This document shows, one piece after another, positions 29,005 to 37,437 of a stretch of 64,000 nucleotides of DNA. The stretch's first letter is position 1, and every line of letters begins with the position of its first letter. A model generated the notes under the pieces. It was given only the letters and a program-made list of their open reading frames with translations, did no database searches and was not told where the DNA came from. The stretch lies in contig NZ_WQEG01000005.1 of the NCBI RefSeq assembly GCF_013033515.1, forward strand, positions 1-64,000. The letters are read 5' to 3'. The position numbers were made by a program, and so were the translations under genes. Origin of the DNA: Ruegeria sp. HKCCA6707. Lineage in GTDB: Bacteria > Pseudomonadota > Alphaproteobacteria > Rhodobacterales > Rhodobacteraceae.

Positions 29005-29828
29005 TGATCATTGAGAAAAAACGCCTGATCATTGACGAGCTCGAAAAAGGTACAGGTGCTGTATTCGACCTTGAACCGGACACTTCTGGCATTCGCTCAG
29101 CGATGAAAGTTTGGTTTGCGGAACTTGGAAAAAACGGAGGCCCAATTGCGTCTCTGAAACCGTACGGATTGAAGGGGCACAAAGTTACCCTCAGTTTTGG
29201 GTCATTCGCTGGGGGATTAATCAACCAGATTCAAAGAGCAAGTGCAGAGGACATCCACCTGGCTAGAGCCTTGGTGGACTCTATTGACGGTAGTTGCAGT
29301 CTCGAGATCGCCGGTCAGGAACGCCGGAACTGGTGCGTCGCCGATGGTAGTTTCCTTGTTGAAGCTACTGTCAGAGACTTAAATGCGCCCAATTCTGACG
29401 CTGCGGTTGTCAAGACTTGCCGTGAGATCATAATCCCTTTGATGGCGGCAATGGCGGAACTGATCGGTTATGACGTCATCGAAGAACCCGATGAAAACGA
29501 TATTGCTCTTCTTGAAGGGGCCATCAAACAATCAGTGGTTACACGTCGCGAACGAAACCCAAGAAGCAGGCTGCTTTGTGTAAGAATGCACGGATATGAT
29601 TGCACAGCTTGCGGGAAAGATCCTCGGAGCATCTATGGTAGTGCGGGTGACATAATTGAAGTGCATCACTTGGAACCTCTTTCTTTACTGAATGAACCCA
29701 AGCCTTACGATCCAAAAACAGATCTTGTTCCACTCTGTCCATCATGTCATCGAGCTGTCCACTCCAGACGCCCAATCCCATGGTCAATTGAAGAAATTCG
29801 AAATTTCTTAGAGACACAAAATGGTTAA
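29004..29828 (+). CDS. HNH endonuclease
   Basis: A 274-residue protein with an unrecognised N-terminal 190 residues and a C-terminal HNH nuclease domain: CTACGKD near residue 198, the EVHHLEPLSL HH motif near 218, and LCPSCHRAVHS near 243. The two CxxC pairs bind structural zinc and the first catalytic His lies in VHHLEPL. It is the only clear nuclease of the cluster apart from Vsr, so it is the likely DNA-cutting subunit. The start overlaps the GHKL stop and the end overlaps the SNF2 start by eight bases. Confidence 0.92.
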   Translation: MIIEKKRLIIDELEKGTGAVFDLEPDTSGIRSAMKVWFAELGKNGGPIASLKPYGLKGHKVTLSFGSFAGGLINQIQRASAEDIHLARALVDSIDGSCSLEIAGQERRNWCVADGSFLVEATVRDLNAPNSDAAVVKTCREIIIPLMAAMAELIGYDVIEEPDENDIALLEGAIKQSVVTRRERNPRSRLLCVRMHGYDCTACGKDPRSIYGSAGDIIEVHHLEPLSLLNEPKPYDPKTDLVPLCPSCHRAVHSRRPIPWSIEEIRNFLETQNG

Positions 29829-31635
29829 TTATTCTGACTTGCCACGTAGTTTCGAGGAACTGAAGGATTCTTTGCCAGCAGACCACGTTGTGTCTGAAAG
29901 ACTCATAGAGCCCACTATTTTACTAAGTCGCAAAGCCAATAGACTAATTGCTTGCCTTGGAGGCACGCGCAAGAGTAAGGGTCAGAGATACGAGCTTGTT
30001 GCTCCCTCAAACGAGCACTGCTGGGTCGTAGACGGTGCCGTCGTTCGCCCACTGCCTCGCGACGCAGCAACGCTTTTTGCCGACATTCTTGCCGACGCGG
30101 ATCCGACAAATCTGAGTTTCGCTAAAGCAATTCAGCTAATTCGGGCCGAGGATTCCCTTTTCTCGGTTAATGCTGCGAGAAATGTTCTCCAGACAGGCAA
30201 CGAAGCTGCGAAACAAAACAATGGGGCAATTTCAATCGCTGGGCTTGAAGCCAAGCTCTTTCCGTATCAAGCTCGAGGTGTGCAATGGATGAATGACACC
30301 ATTACTCGCACGAATGGCCTCATTCTAGCAGACGAGATGGGGCTTGGGAAAACTCTACAAATAATTGCACTTCTTTTGATTTCGCCTCCGCAGACTTCTT
30401 CTCCTGCCCTAATTGTTTGTCCGACCAGTTTGATTGCCAATTGGGTTCGGGAAATCGAGCGTTTCGCACCAACACTTAGCTACATGGTCCACAGAGGGGC
30501 GCACCGCACCGGCATCGTCTCGGGTCTTCAATCCGCCCAGGTCGTCATTACGACCTATGACACTCTGGTGAATGATGTAGCCGTATTTACCTCGATGGAG
30601 TGGTCTTGGGTGATTTGCGATGAAGCGCAGGCTATAAAGAACCCAAGCTCTAATAGGCGGAAGGCACTTGCCGCAGTTCCGCGTCGCTGTTCTATACCAA
30701 TGACCGGCACTCCAGTTGAAAACTCACTAATGGACCTTTGGTCCCTTGCGGATTTCGCAGTTCCCGGTTTGCTCGGGACAAAGACCGAGTTCGAGTTCGA
30801 ATTTCCCGACAGCCTTGAAGCTGCGCAGCAGCTAGGCCAACTGACCGACCCAATAATACTTAAGAGGCGCGTATCAGAAGTTGCTGCAGATTTGCCAGAA
30901 CGCCTCGATATCGACATCCCGTTGGAGCTGGATGACAGACTAGTAGATCACTACCGGGAAGTGCGGCAGGCTACTCTTGCGAAGTACCCAGTGGCAGGGG
31001 CACTTGTAGCGACTCTTCAACTCCAGTTGCTCTGCGCTCATCCTTGGTTGAGAAAGGAAGACGACGGCGATGAGGAGAATGCTTCACTGATCCCTTCAGA
31101 CTCCATGCCCATAACGACTCCAAAGGTCGAGCGCGCGCTTGATTTGCTATCTGAGGCGTTTCGAAATGGGCGAAAGGTTCTAGTCTTTTCGCTCTTCAAC
31201 AAGATCGGCGAGATCCTGAAGACAGCTGGCAGCGAATTGCCTTCAGCGTTTTGGGGTGCAATCAATGGAGGGACAGCGCAAGAAGACCGCCAACAGATTG
31301 TGGACCAATTTGCGGAGTTTGATGGGCCTGCCTGTTTGGTTCTAAATCCAAAAGCGGCCGGCGCAGGATTGAATATTACAGCTGCAACTGTGGTCATTCA
31401 CTTTACCCCTGTCTGGAACCCCGCACTCGAAATGCAGGCAAGCGCGCGTGCACACAGAAGAGGGCAAACTGAACCGGTCTCGATCTATCGGCTTTTTTAC
31501 AAAGAAACCGTTGAAGAGGTCATGATCGAACGGTCAGCTTGGAAGCAAGATCTGGCTAATGAAACAGTCCCAGTGTCAACGCGCGATGCCGGAGATCTGA
31601 ACAAAGCGCTTGAAATCATGCCAAGGAAACAATGA
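29821..31635 (+). CDS. SNF2-family DNA translocase/helicase
   Basis: A 604-residue superfamily 2 ATPase of the SWI2/SNF2 type. Motif I is DEMGLGKT near residue 170, motif II CDEAQ near 266, motif III MTGTP near 293 and motif VI QASARAHRRGQ near 538. Such enzymes translocate along double-stranded DNA. The N-terminal 140 residues carry a small SNF2-associated region. It overlaps the HNH gene start-to-end and overlaps the next gene by an ATGA, so its product is probably made in step with theirs. Confidence 0.95.
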   Translation: MVNYSDLPRSFEELKDSLPADHVVSERLIEPTILLSRKANRLIACLGGTRKSKGQRYELVAPSNEHCWVVDGAVVRPLPRDAATLFADILADADPTNLSFAKAIQLIRAEDSLFSVNAARNVLQTGNEAAKQNNGAISIAGLEAKLFPYQARGVQWMNDTITRTNGLILADEMGLGKTLQIIALLLISPPQTSSPALIVCPTSLIANWVREIERFAPTLSYMVHRGAHRTGIVSGLQSAQVVITTYDTLVNDVAVFTSMEWSWVICDEAQAIKNPSSNRRKALAAVPRRCSIPMTGTPVENSLMDLWSLADFAVPGLLGTKTEFEFEFPDSLEAAQQLGQLTDPIILKRRVSEVAADLPERLDIDIPLELDDRLVDHYREVRQATLAKYPVAGALVATLQLQLLCAHPWLRKEDDGDEENASLIPSDSMPITTPKVERALDLLSEAFRNGRKVLVFSLFNKIGEILKTAGSELPSAFWGAINGGTAQEDRQQIVDQFAEFDGPACLVLNPKAAGAGLNITAATVVIHFTPVWNPALEMQASARAHRRGQTEPVSIYRLFYKETVEEVMIERSAWKQDLANETVPVSTRDAGDLNKALEIMPRKQ

Positions 31636-32066
31636 TGAAAAAGACGTTCCGAAAGACACTTACCGCCAATGACGTCGGCGCGACTGGGGGGCACCAAGCT
31701 GGTGTGCATATCCCAAAGAAGGAATTGGAATTACTAGATATGTTGCCACCTTTACCACCTGAAGTTAAAAATCCGGATGCGTGGATATTATGTATTGACG
31801 ACGCCGGTAACGAGCTGAAATTTCGCTACATTTACTACAATAACAAGCTGCACGACGAAAAAGGCACAAGAAACGAGTACCGCGTCACACATATGATGAA
31901 GTGGTTCAAAGATGTTGGGGCCAGTGCCGGGGATGAGTTTGAGATATCCCGTGAAGAAGAATCTGATCAGTTCTCAATTAGGTTGCTCAAGAAAGAACGC
32001 GCTGCAGCCACGAATGATGAGGGTGCTGTAAGAATTAGACTGACCAACTGGCGAAGAGTGCACTAA
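31632..32066 (+). CDS. Free-standing EcoRII-N-type DNA-recognition protein
   Basis: A 144-residue protein that is only the N-terminal effector domain of the EcoRII restriction enzyme (B3-like pseudobarrel, Pfam EcoRII-N). The diagnostic segment KTLTANDVGATGGHQAG with following HIPK matches the EcoRII N-terminus, and IYYNNKL...TRNEYRVT matches the second conserved part. In EcoRII this domain binds CCWGG. No catalytic domain follows. I infer a specificity subunit for the GHKL/HNH/SNF2 complex. It overlaps the SNF2 gene by four bases; two adjacent ATGs (31632, 31635) could serve as start. The C-terminal end is WRRVH. Confidence 0.88.
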   Translation: MMKKTFRKTLTANDVGATGGHQAGVHIPKKELELLDMLPPLPPEVKNPDAWILCIDDAGNELKFRYIYYNNKLHDEKGTRNEYRVTHMMKWFKDVGASAGDEFEISREEESDQFSIRLLKKERAAATNDEGAVRIRLTNWRRVH

Positions 32067-32532
32067 AAAATTACTCATTTTGCGAAACTAAAACCAAAAC
32101 TGATTTGCTAGGCGGACCGAAGGTGGACAGGCTAGCAGTTTCCCGCCTACTTGGGAGCAAAGGTGTATCCTCGCATAGGCAAAGTATTCATCGTTGTCCC
32201 CGGTGAAAAATTGTCTTTCTTTTTGATTTGGATTTGGTACCACCCCCCAACACTGCTCAGACCGGCAAGCAATGTTGTTTTCCAACCGCCTTATGCTGAT
32301 GGCTTTGGCCCTATCAACTTTGGCGCTGAGTAATTCGATGCTAAACTGCTGAAGGCATAAGACCCGCGTACAGGTTTAGTATTTTCGTCATCATTGAGCT
32401 TTCATGCAATCCTGGACCTTCCGCTAGATAAGGTAAGCGCACACAGCAAATCACTATATGTGCTCAGATTGTTCTTGTTGAGCGGGCAACTTACAGCCAT
32501 AGTGTCAGAAAAATACCCAGGGTGGAGCAGTT
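32067..32532. other. Intergenic region before dcm
   Basis: 466 bases with no convincing gene. It probably carries the promoter for the dcm-vsr pair, which would let methylation be set independently of the upstream restriction-type genes. No hairpin terminator is evident. Confidence 0.5.
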
Positions 32533-33759
32533 ATGACGGATTTCGAAATCCTTCTTCGGAAGGCGGGATATTCTGCCCCCGAAGCAGCGAAATACCTCGG
32601 TTACTCTGAAGGTCATATCTACAGATGGATCCGCGGTGATGAGAAGCCAAGGGATAGCATAATCCGATTGCTTAATATTGAAATCGAACAGCGCCGTCCG
32701 GTCGACAGCGAAGCCAGTTTTTCGTTTGTCGATCTCTTTGCCGGAATCGGCGGGCTTCGGAAAGCTATGGAAGGAGCTGGCGGACGTTGTGTGTTTACAT
32801 CCGAATGGGACCGTTTCGCGCAGCAGACCTATATGGCGAACTTCCCTGACAACCGGTCGATAGCTGGTGATATTCGCGACATTGACGCAAGTACGATCCC
32901 AGCGCACGATGTGCTTGTTGCAGGATTCCCGTGCCAACCATTTTCGATCGCAGGTGTTTCAAAAAAGAACGCGCTTGGTCGCCTACATGGATTTGATGAC
33001 GAAACCCAAGGCACCCTCTTCTTCGATGTCTTGCGCATTTTAAAGCATCATCGCCCCGCGGCATTCCTTTTGGAAAATGTCAAAAACCTAAAAAGCCATG
33101 ACAAAGGTCGAACGTTTGAAGTCATTAAGCGGAAACTTAAGGACGAACTCGGATACTCAATCCATACACGGATCATAGATGCGGCCCACTTTGTTCCGCA
33201 ACACCGCGAGCGGATAGTGATCGTTGGGTTTCGGGAAGAAGTGCCGTTCGACTTTGACGAGATACATCTCCCCGAGCGTGGGCATCGGTTAATGAGAGAT
33301 ATACTGCACCCAGAGAATGGGCTTGAAGACCCTGAAGCGCACTACACACTAGGAGAAAACGCGGCCGTCAGCGAGAAGTACACCCTTTCTGATAAATTGT
33401 GGCGTTACCTGCAAGACTATGCCGCCAAGCACCGGGCGAGAGGTAACGGGTTCGGCTATGGGCTTGTTGAACGGAATAGCATCGCACGAACATTGTCAGC
33501 GCGTTATTACAAGGATGGTTCAGAGATCCTTGTGAACCGGGGCAAGGCCCGGAACCCACGTCGGTTGACCCCTCGTGAGTGTGCTCGCCTCATGGGCTAC
33601 GATGAAGACTTTCGAATCCCAGTCTCAGATACTCAAGCATACAAACAGTTCGGAAATTCTGTTGCAGTTCCGGTATTCGCTGAGGTTGCACGTATTATGC
33701 GACCGCATATTCTGTCATTGATAGAAATCGAAACGGAGTCCTTACTCAGATTTGGTTGA
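32533..33759 (+). CDS. dcm: Dcm-like DNA (cytosine-5) methyltransferase, predicted CCWGG
   Basis: A 408-residue C5 methyltransferase. Motif I FAGIGG lies near residue 66, the catalytic Cys in GFPCQPFS near 130, motif VI ENVKNL near 180, motif VIII RERIVIVGF near 225 and motif X QAYKQFGNSV near 368. The target-recognition region with RGNGFGYG near 302 and LSARYYKDGSEIL near 322, and the later RRLTPRECARLMG, closely match my memory of E. coli Dcm, so CCWGG (inner C) is the predicted target. The first 50 residues form an HTH-like region (YSAPEAAKYLGYSEGHIYRW). The ATG follows GGTGGAG. The stop overlaps vsr. Confidence 0.93.
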   Translation: MTDFEILLRKAGYSAPEAAKYLGYSEGHIYRWIRGDEKPRDSIIRLLNIEIEQRRPVDSEASFSFVDLFAGIGGLRKAMEGAGGRCVFTSEWDRFAQQTYMANFPDNRSIAGDIRDIDASTIPAHDVLVAGFPCQPFSIAGVSKKNALGRLHGFDDETQGTLFFDVLRILKHHRPAAFLLENVKNLKSHDKGRTFEVIKRKLKDELGYSIHTRIIDAAHFVPQHRERIVIVGFREEVPFDFDEIHLPERGHRLMRDILHPENGLEDPEAHYTLGENAAVSEKYTLSDKLWRYLQDYAAKHRARGNGFGYGLVERNSIARTLSARYYKDGSEILVNRGKARNPRRLTPRECARLMGYDEDFRIPVSDTQAYKQFGNSVAVPVFAEVARIMRPHILSLIEIETESLLRFG

Positions 33760-34207
33760 TGTACACGACAACGCCGCCCGAAGCCGTAACATGGCTGCAA
33801 TACGTGGCGCCGACACGAAGCCAGAAATGTTTATCCGTCGCGGATTGCACGCCCGGGGTTTCCGCTTCCGCCTACATAATCGGAACCTGCCTGGGCGCCC
33901 TGACCTGGTTTTCCCAAAATACCGTGCGACGCTTTTCGTGAATGGTTGTTTCTGGCATGGCCACGGCTGCAATCTCTTTAAGTGGCCGCAGACCCGGGTG
34001 GAATTCTGGCGTCAGAAGATCGAAACTAACGTCGCTCGGGATAAGACCAACACACTGATGCTAAAGGAAACAGGCTGGCGCGTAGGAGTCGTTTGGGAGT
34101 GTGCACTTAAAGGGCGCAAACGACGAAGCGTTGAAGATGTGCTAAACATAGTATCCGATTGGCTTAACGAACCGAGTGGCGATTTGGAACTAAAGGGGCT
34201 GCCTTAA
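33752..34207 (+). CDS. vsr: Very short patch repair endonuclease
   Basis: A 151-residue mismatch endonuclease that nicks 5' of the T in T:G mismatches produced by deamination of 5-methylcytosine, in E. coli at Dcm sites. The N-terminus VDVHDNAARSRNM, the catalytic Asp in LPGRPDLV, the NGCFWHGHGC zinc/His segment and GWRVGVVWECAL match the family. The TTG start at 33752 gives the family N-terminus and overlaps dcm by eight bases, as dcm and vsr overlap in E. coli. Confidence 0.95.
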   Translation: MVDVHDNAARSRNMAAIRGADTKPEMFIRRGLHARGFRFRLHNRNLPGRPDLVFPKYRATLFVNGCFWHGHGCNLFKWPQTRVEFWRQKIETNVARDKTNTLMLKETGWRVGVVWECALKGRKRRSVEDVLNIVSDWLNEPSGDLELKGLP

Positions 34208-34347
34208 AATAAGAAATTGGCGACATTCTCTTGAAGGTTAACGCGCTGCTAGGCCTTTCTGAAGCGCGGCTACCAAGTTGCCGACCGAGGTCCAAACAGT
34301 TTGCCACGGGTCAGTCTTATTGCACCGCGGAAGCTAAGGATTGTGAA

Positions 34348-34770
34348 ATGCACAGCGTTAGGTTTTCTCCAACGAAGTACCCCGAATTGCAATGTACCGC
34401 CAAGTCCAAACGTAGTGGTAACCGCTGCAAGCGATGCCGGCGACCCGGATGGAACGTGTGCCGGATGCATGGAGCCGGGGGACGAAACCCTCGAGCGCGC
34501 CAGACACCAGAGCCTGCCAAAGGTCCAAACAACGAGCGCAACCGGATGATTAAGATGCAACGGCGCTTTGCGCGCGCGGAAACGGGACATGTACCAAGGG
34601 ATGTCGAGCGTGAATTCGCTCGTAATTGGGCAACGCGAATTTCACACGCTGATCATGAGAGATTCTTGCTTTCGCTTTGGGCGCGCATGGAAGGCCGATT
34701 GCAAACACGTGATTGGATCGACGCTCAGAGGCAAGTTGGCCTCTTGGATGAGAGGTTGAAAGCTAGTTAG
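34348..34770 (+). CDS. Small phage-type zinc-site (HGG motif) protein
   Basis: A 140-residue protein with a Cys/His cluster near residues 15-45: CTAKSKRSGNRCKR, then CRMHGAGG. This pattern (C-x8-C...C-x2-HGG) is common in small phage and genomic-island proteins, often near terminase genes. The rest is basic and helical. The ATG at 34348 follows AAGGA; a longer reading upstream lacks a ribosome site. No function known. Confidence 0.65.
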   Translation: MHSVRFSPTKYPELQCTAKSKRSGNRCKRCRRPGWNVCRMHGAGGRNPRARQTPEPAKGPNNERNRMIKMQRRFARAETGHVPRDVEREFARNWATRISHADHERFLLSLWARMEGRLQTRDWIDAQRQVGLLDERLKAS

Positions 34771-35082
34771 GGGGGCTTGCGGCGATGAAAGAAGCGCAGA
34801 TGTGCCCATCACAATCGTCAGGTGGCGCAATTGTGGTGACACCGGCGCCTTCTTATGTCCCAGATCATAGGATGGAATGTCTCGAGAATGACCAAGAGAA
34901 ATCAAAAGAATTTGGTTCCTAAATTCCTATTAGCGCGCTCTCAACTTCAAGAGACACTAAAAAACACATTTGATTGAAAGCAGATCGGCATGAACCTATC
35001 TGTTTTTCGCTAATTTTAAGCGGAAATTTTAGATACTAAACTAAATCCAGTGTTGATTAACTCAATATCGAACACACACAGA

Positions 35083-35125
35083 AACGCACACACAAAACCC
35101 TATAGGGTTTTTGTGTGTGTGCGTG
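35083..35125. terminator. Long GT/AC hairpin between convergent genes
   Basis: A near-perfect inverted repeat centred on CCCTATAGGG (35098-35107), with arms of CACACACAAAA and TTTTTGTGTGTGTG. It would form a stem of about 17 bp. It lies between the convergent 34348 (+) and 35132 (-) genes and has T-runs inside the stem on both strands. A bidirectional terminator is likely; the 361-base gap holds no gene. Confidence 0.6.
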
Positions 35126-35131
35126 CCCGTG

Positions 35132-36490
35132 TTAGGTCATTGACTTTCTTGTGGCGTAAAAATCGAGGGTGGTCCCACCTGACTTCACGCGCGGCCTTCC
35201 GTCCTTCCCATCACCTCTCACAATCGCTATGCGTCCTGCTTCCAGCAGCTGATCGATGCCCGCAACCACGTCCACCTTTTTTCGACCGTCGAGCCTCTGC
35301 ATAACTATCGAAATTAGGCCACTTTCGGCGCGAGTTTGTGTCGTGGGGTGTTTACCCAGCCTCTCCTGCCCTTCAAGTATATCATAAACTTTGTTTGCGA
35401 GTTCCGCCCGACGCGTTTCGATATGCATGTGAGTGTCTTCGGGTAGCATGACATCAATGGCGCCATCTTCCCATTTAGCGAACAGCGCTTTGGCTTGTTG
35501 TGAGTACTGATGTTTTTTCTGTCGCAATTCCACCGTATGTGTGTCTCGGTCGAGCCTTGCCCAAATTCGGTAACGTGCCTTGTTGTTCCATGCGGTAGAA
35601 CCAGAATACTCGCTGTCCTCTGACTTTCCAGGGTGCCCGATCAAGATGATGGCTATGTTTTGATCTAATGCCAGATTGTGCATTAGACGCATGAAGCTGC
35701 TGACCTGCATGCGGTCATTCTCGTTCAGCTCGAACAGATCGCTCAAAGGATCAAGGATGACGATGTCAGGAGCTTCCTGTTTTATCACGTTCAATAGAAC
35801 GTGATAAAATGCAGATGGGACAACAGTCGATCTGGCACTTTTGTCATTGGTTTCCCTAACCATACTCATATTGACCCGTTCCACATCCGGCAGGCGCAGG
35901 TTTTCTTTAAGCGTTTCGTATTCTTCACCGTCTATCCCCAACCTTGAGATGATCGATCGCAGCCTACGCCCTGTTTGTTTCCGACCATCCTCAGAAGAAA
36001 AGAACAACACCTTAAATGGCAGCTGCGGTAGTTCATTGAAAACCGAGCGACCGATAGCGAGACGTGCGGCGGTAGTTAGCATAAGGGCCGTCTTGCCGGT
36101 TCCTCCGGCTCCGTACAACAACGTCAAGCACCCACGCGGCACCCAACCGGGAATCACAAACTCTTCTGGGACGCTCCCTGCCAATAAAAGCGCGTCCAAG
36201 TCCGGGATTTGCAACGGCTTACCGAACGCGTCTACCGATTTCAGCTTGCGTCTGGACAATCGCTCTTCCATTTTTTCCTGATAGTCCGGCAAAGCACTCA
36301 ACCCGCCCAGAGGTTCATTGATGAAAGTAAACTCCTGCCCTTCTTCGTTGGTCAGGGTGATGGTTGAGTGCCCCTCGTATTGTCCCTCTTCACGCGTCCA
36401 ACCGTCAGGCAGGTCGCGCCCTCCATATAGCGCTTTTATTATTTGTGTGGGTTTGCTCCACTGCTCTCGCGGATAACTCTTCTGCTGCAT
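35132..36490 (-). CDS. AAA ATPase, RepA/DnaB-like (AAA_25)
   Basis: A 452-residue RecA-fold ATPase of the AAA_25/RepA type found in plasmids and islands. Walker A is YGAGGTGKTALM near residue 130, Walker B DIVILDPLSDLF near 245, and the following LIGHPGKSEDSEYSGS and RIWARL match the hexameric RepA helicase layout. A winged-helix-like C-terminus with basic residues ends the protein. It likely serves replication or maintenance of the island when excised. An excisionase-like gene lies upstream on the same strand. Confidence 0.85.
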   Translation of the reverse strand: MQQKSYPREQWSKPTQIIKALYGGRDLPDGWTREEGQYEGHSTITLTNEEGQEFTFINEPLGGLSALPDYQEKMEERLSRRKLKSVDAFGKPLQIPDLDALLLAGSVPEEFVIPGWVPRGCLTLLYGAGGTGKTALMLTTAARLAIGRSVFNELPQLPFKVLFFSSEDGRKQTGRRLRSIISRLGIDGEEYETLKENLRLPDVERVNMSMVRETNDKSARSTVVPSAFYHVLLNVIKQEAPDIVILDPLSDLFELNENDRMQVSSFMRLMHNLALDQNIAIILIGHPGKSEDSEYSGSTAWNNKARYRIWARLDRDTHTVELRQKKHQYSQQAKALFAKWEDGAIDVMLPEDTHMHIETRRAELANKVYDILEGQERLGKHPTTQTRAESGLISIVMQRLDGRKKVDVVAGIDQLLEAGRIAIVRGDGKDGRPRVKSGGTTLDFYATRKSMT

Positions 36491-36571
36491 TCGCTAACTC
36501 CGCTCAGGCCAGTTTTTTTGGCCTTCACCGTATTTCAAAGTCTTTACCATTCTTTGAGAATTCCGATTGGT

Positions 36572-36784
36572 TCAAACGCCATCTTCCGAAATGGCATTGC
36601 CGGCTGGCAGCCCGTTTACCCAACGCATTATGTCGGTGCCGCGGTATCGGATCTTGCGCTGACCAATGCGTACGAACTGCGGACCGGTGCGGTTTGCCCG
36701 CCAACGACGAACAGAATGCACCGACACTCCACAAAATGCGGCTACGTCGTGATCAGCATAGAGATGGTCAGGTTGTATGGTCAT
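36572..36784 (-). CDS. AlpA/MerR-type excisionase or regulator
   Basis: A 70-residue winged helix-turn-helix protein with YADHDVAAFCGVSVHSVRRWRANRTGP and a following IGQRKIRYRGTDIMRW segment, the pattern of the helix-turn-helix domain in AlpA and excisionases. I use the second Met (36784), which begins MTIQPDHLYADHD. It precedes the AAA ATPase gene by about 80 bases and probably controls excision or that operon. Confidence 0.8.
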   Translation of the reverse strand: MTIQPDHLYADHDVAAFCGVSVHSVRRWRANRTGPQFVRIGQRKIRYRGTDIMRWVNGLPAGNAISEDGV

Positions 36785-36972
36785 GACTGTCTTCTCCCGG
36801 GAGGAAGCAGACAATTTCGGCATACCGCTCCTCCCCTCGTGTTGGGGATGGATGAGGATGCCGAACGACCTCTACAAGCTATCTAAACCTGACGTTAACG
36901 CTTCATATCCGGTTGTCAATGCGCGGAAGACTGCAATCAGTGGCGCTGAAATCGAGGCCGCCCGACCACTAC

Positions 36973-37080
36973 TCATCTGAATACACTAGGCGTAGGTTCG
37001 ATGGTCGCGCCGTGCAGGTTAGGGAACATGTGTTGGATGCGTTTCAGACGCTGTAGATCGAGCCAGAACAAGTGCGACAT
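36973..37080 (-). pseudogene. IS5-type transposase N-terminal remnant
   Basis: A 35-codon reading from ATG 37080 begins MSHLFWLDLQRLKRIQHMFP, which resembles the start of IS5-family transposases (MSNLFWLTDAQ...L.PFFP). It ends at 36973 with no further homology. I see no terminal inverted repeats. The surrounding stretch 36824-37437 (about 610 bases) otherwise holds nothing I recognise. Confidence 0.5.
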
Positions 37081-37437
37081 GGACAATCCTCCTACCGCCC
37101 TTGAAACATGATGGCGTCACCGATGGAGTCGGATAAACCAATGGCCGCTCAGAACGGCGAACCCGTCGTCCGACGAAAATCTTTAGATGACGGCAGTGAG
37201 CCCAAAGCGGCCGTGCTCGCGCGGTGTCTATCTCACCAAGTGTATGAATGCTTTCGCTCTAAGTTCTGGCCCCGCCAGAAGGCACGGCCTTAAGTCCGGT
37301 GACTGCTCTACGTCGCGAGCGGTTGCGGTGCCATGCGTCGTAAAGTGTAGTGTCGAGAGGAAAATATGTTCAGAAAGAAGGTCTTTTCGTGCGAGCATTG
37401 TCATCAAATGATCGCTTGAAATCAGGCTAGGGTTAAA

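Noticed and set aside
35083..35125. CRISPR or origin at the GT/AC palindrome
   Set aside because: It is a single hairpin between convergent genes; a terminator explains it.
37108..37293. 61-codon frame upstream of the ThDP enzyme gene
   Set aside because: No ribosome site, unusual composition and no motif; it lies next to an IS remnant.
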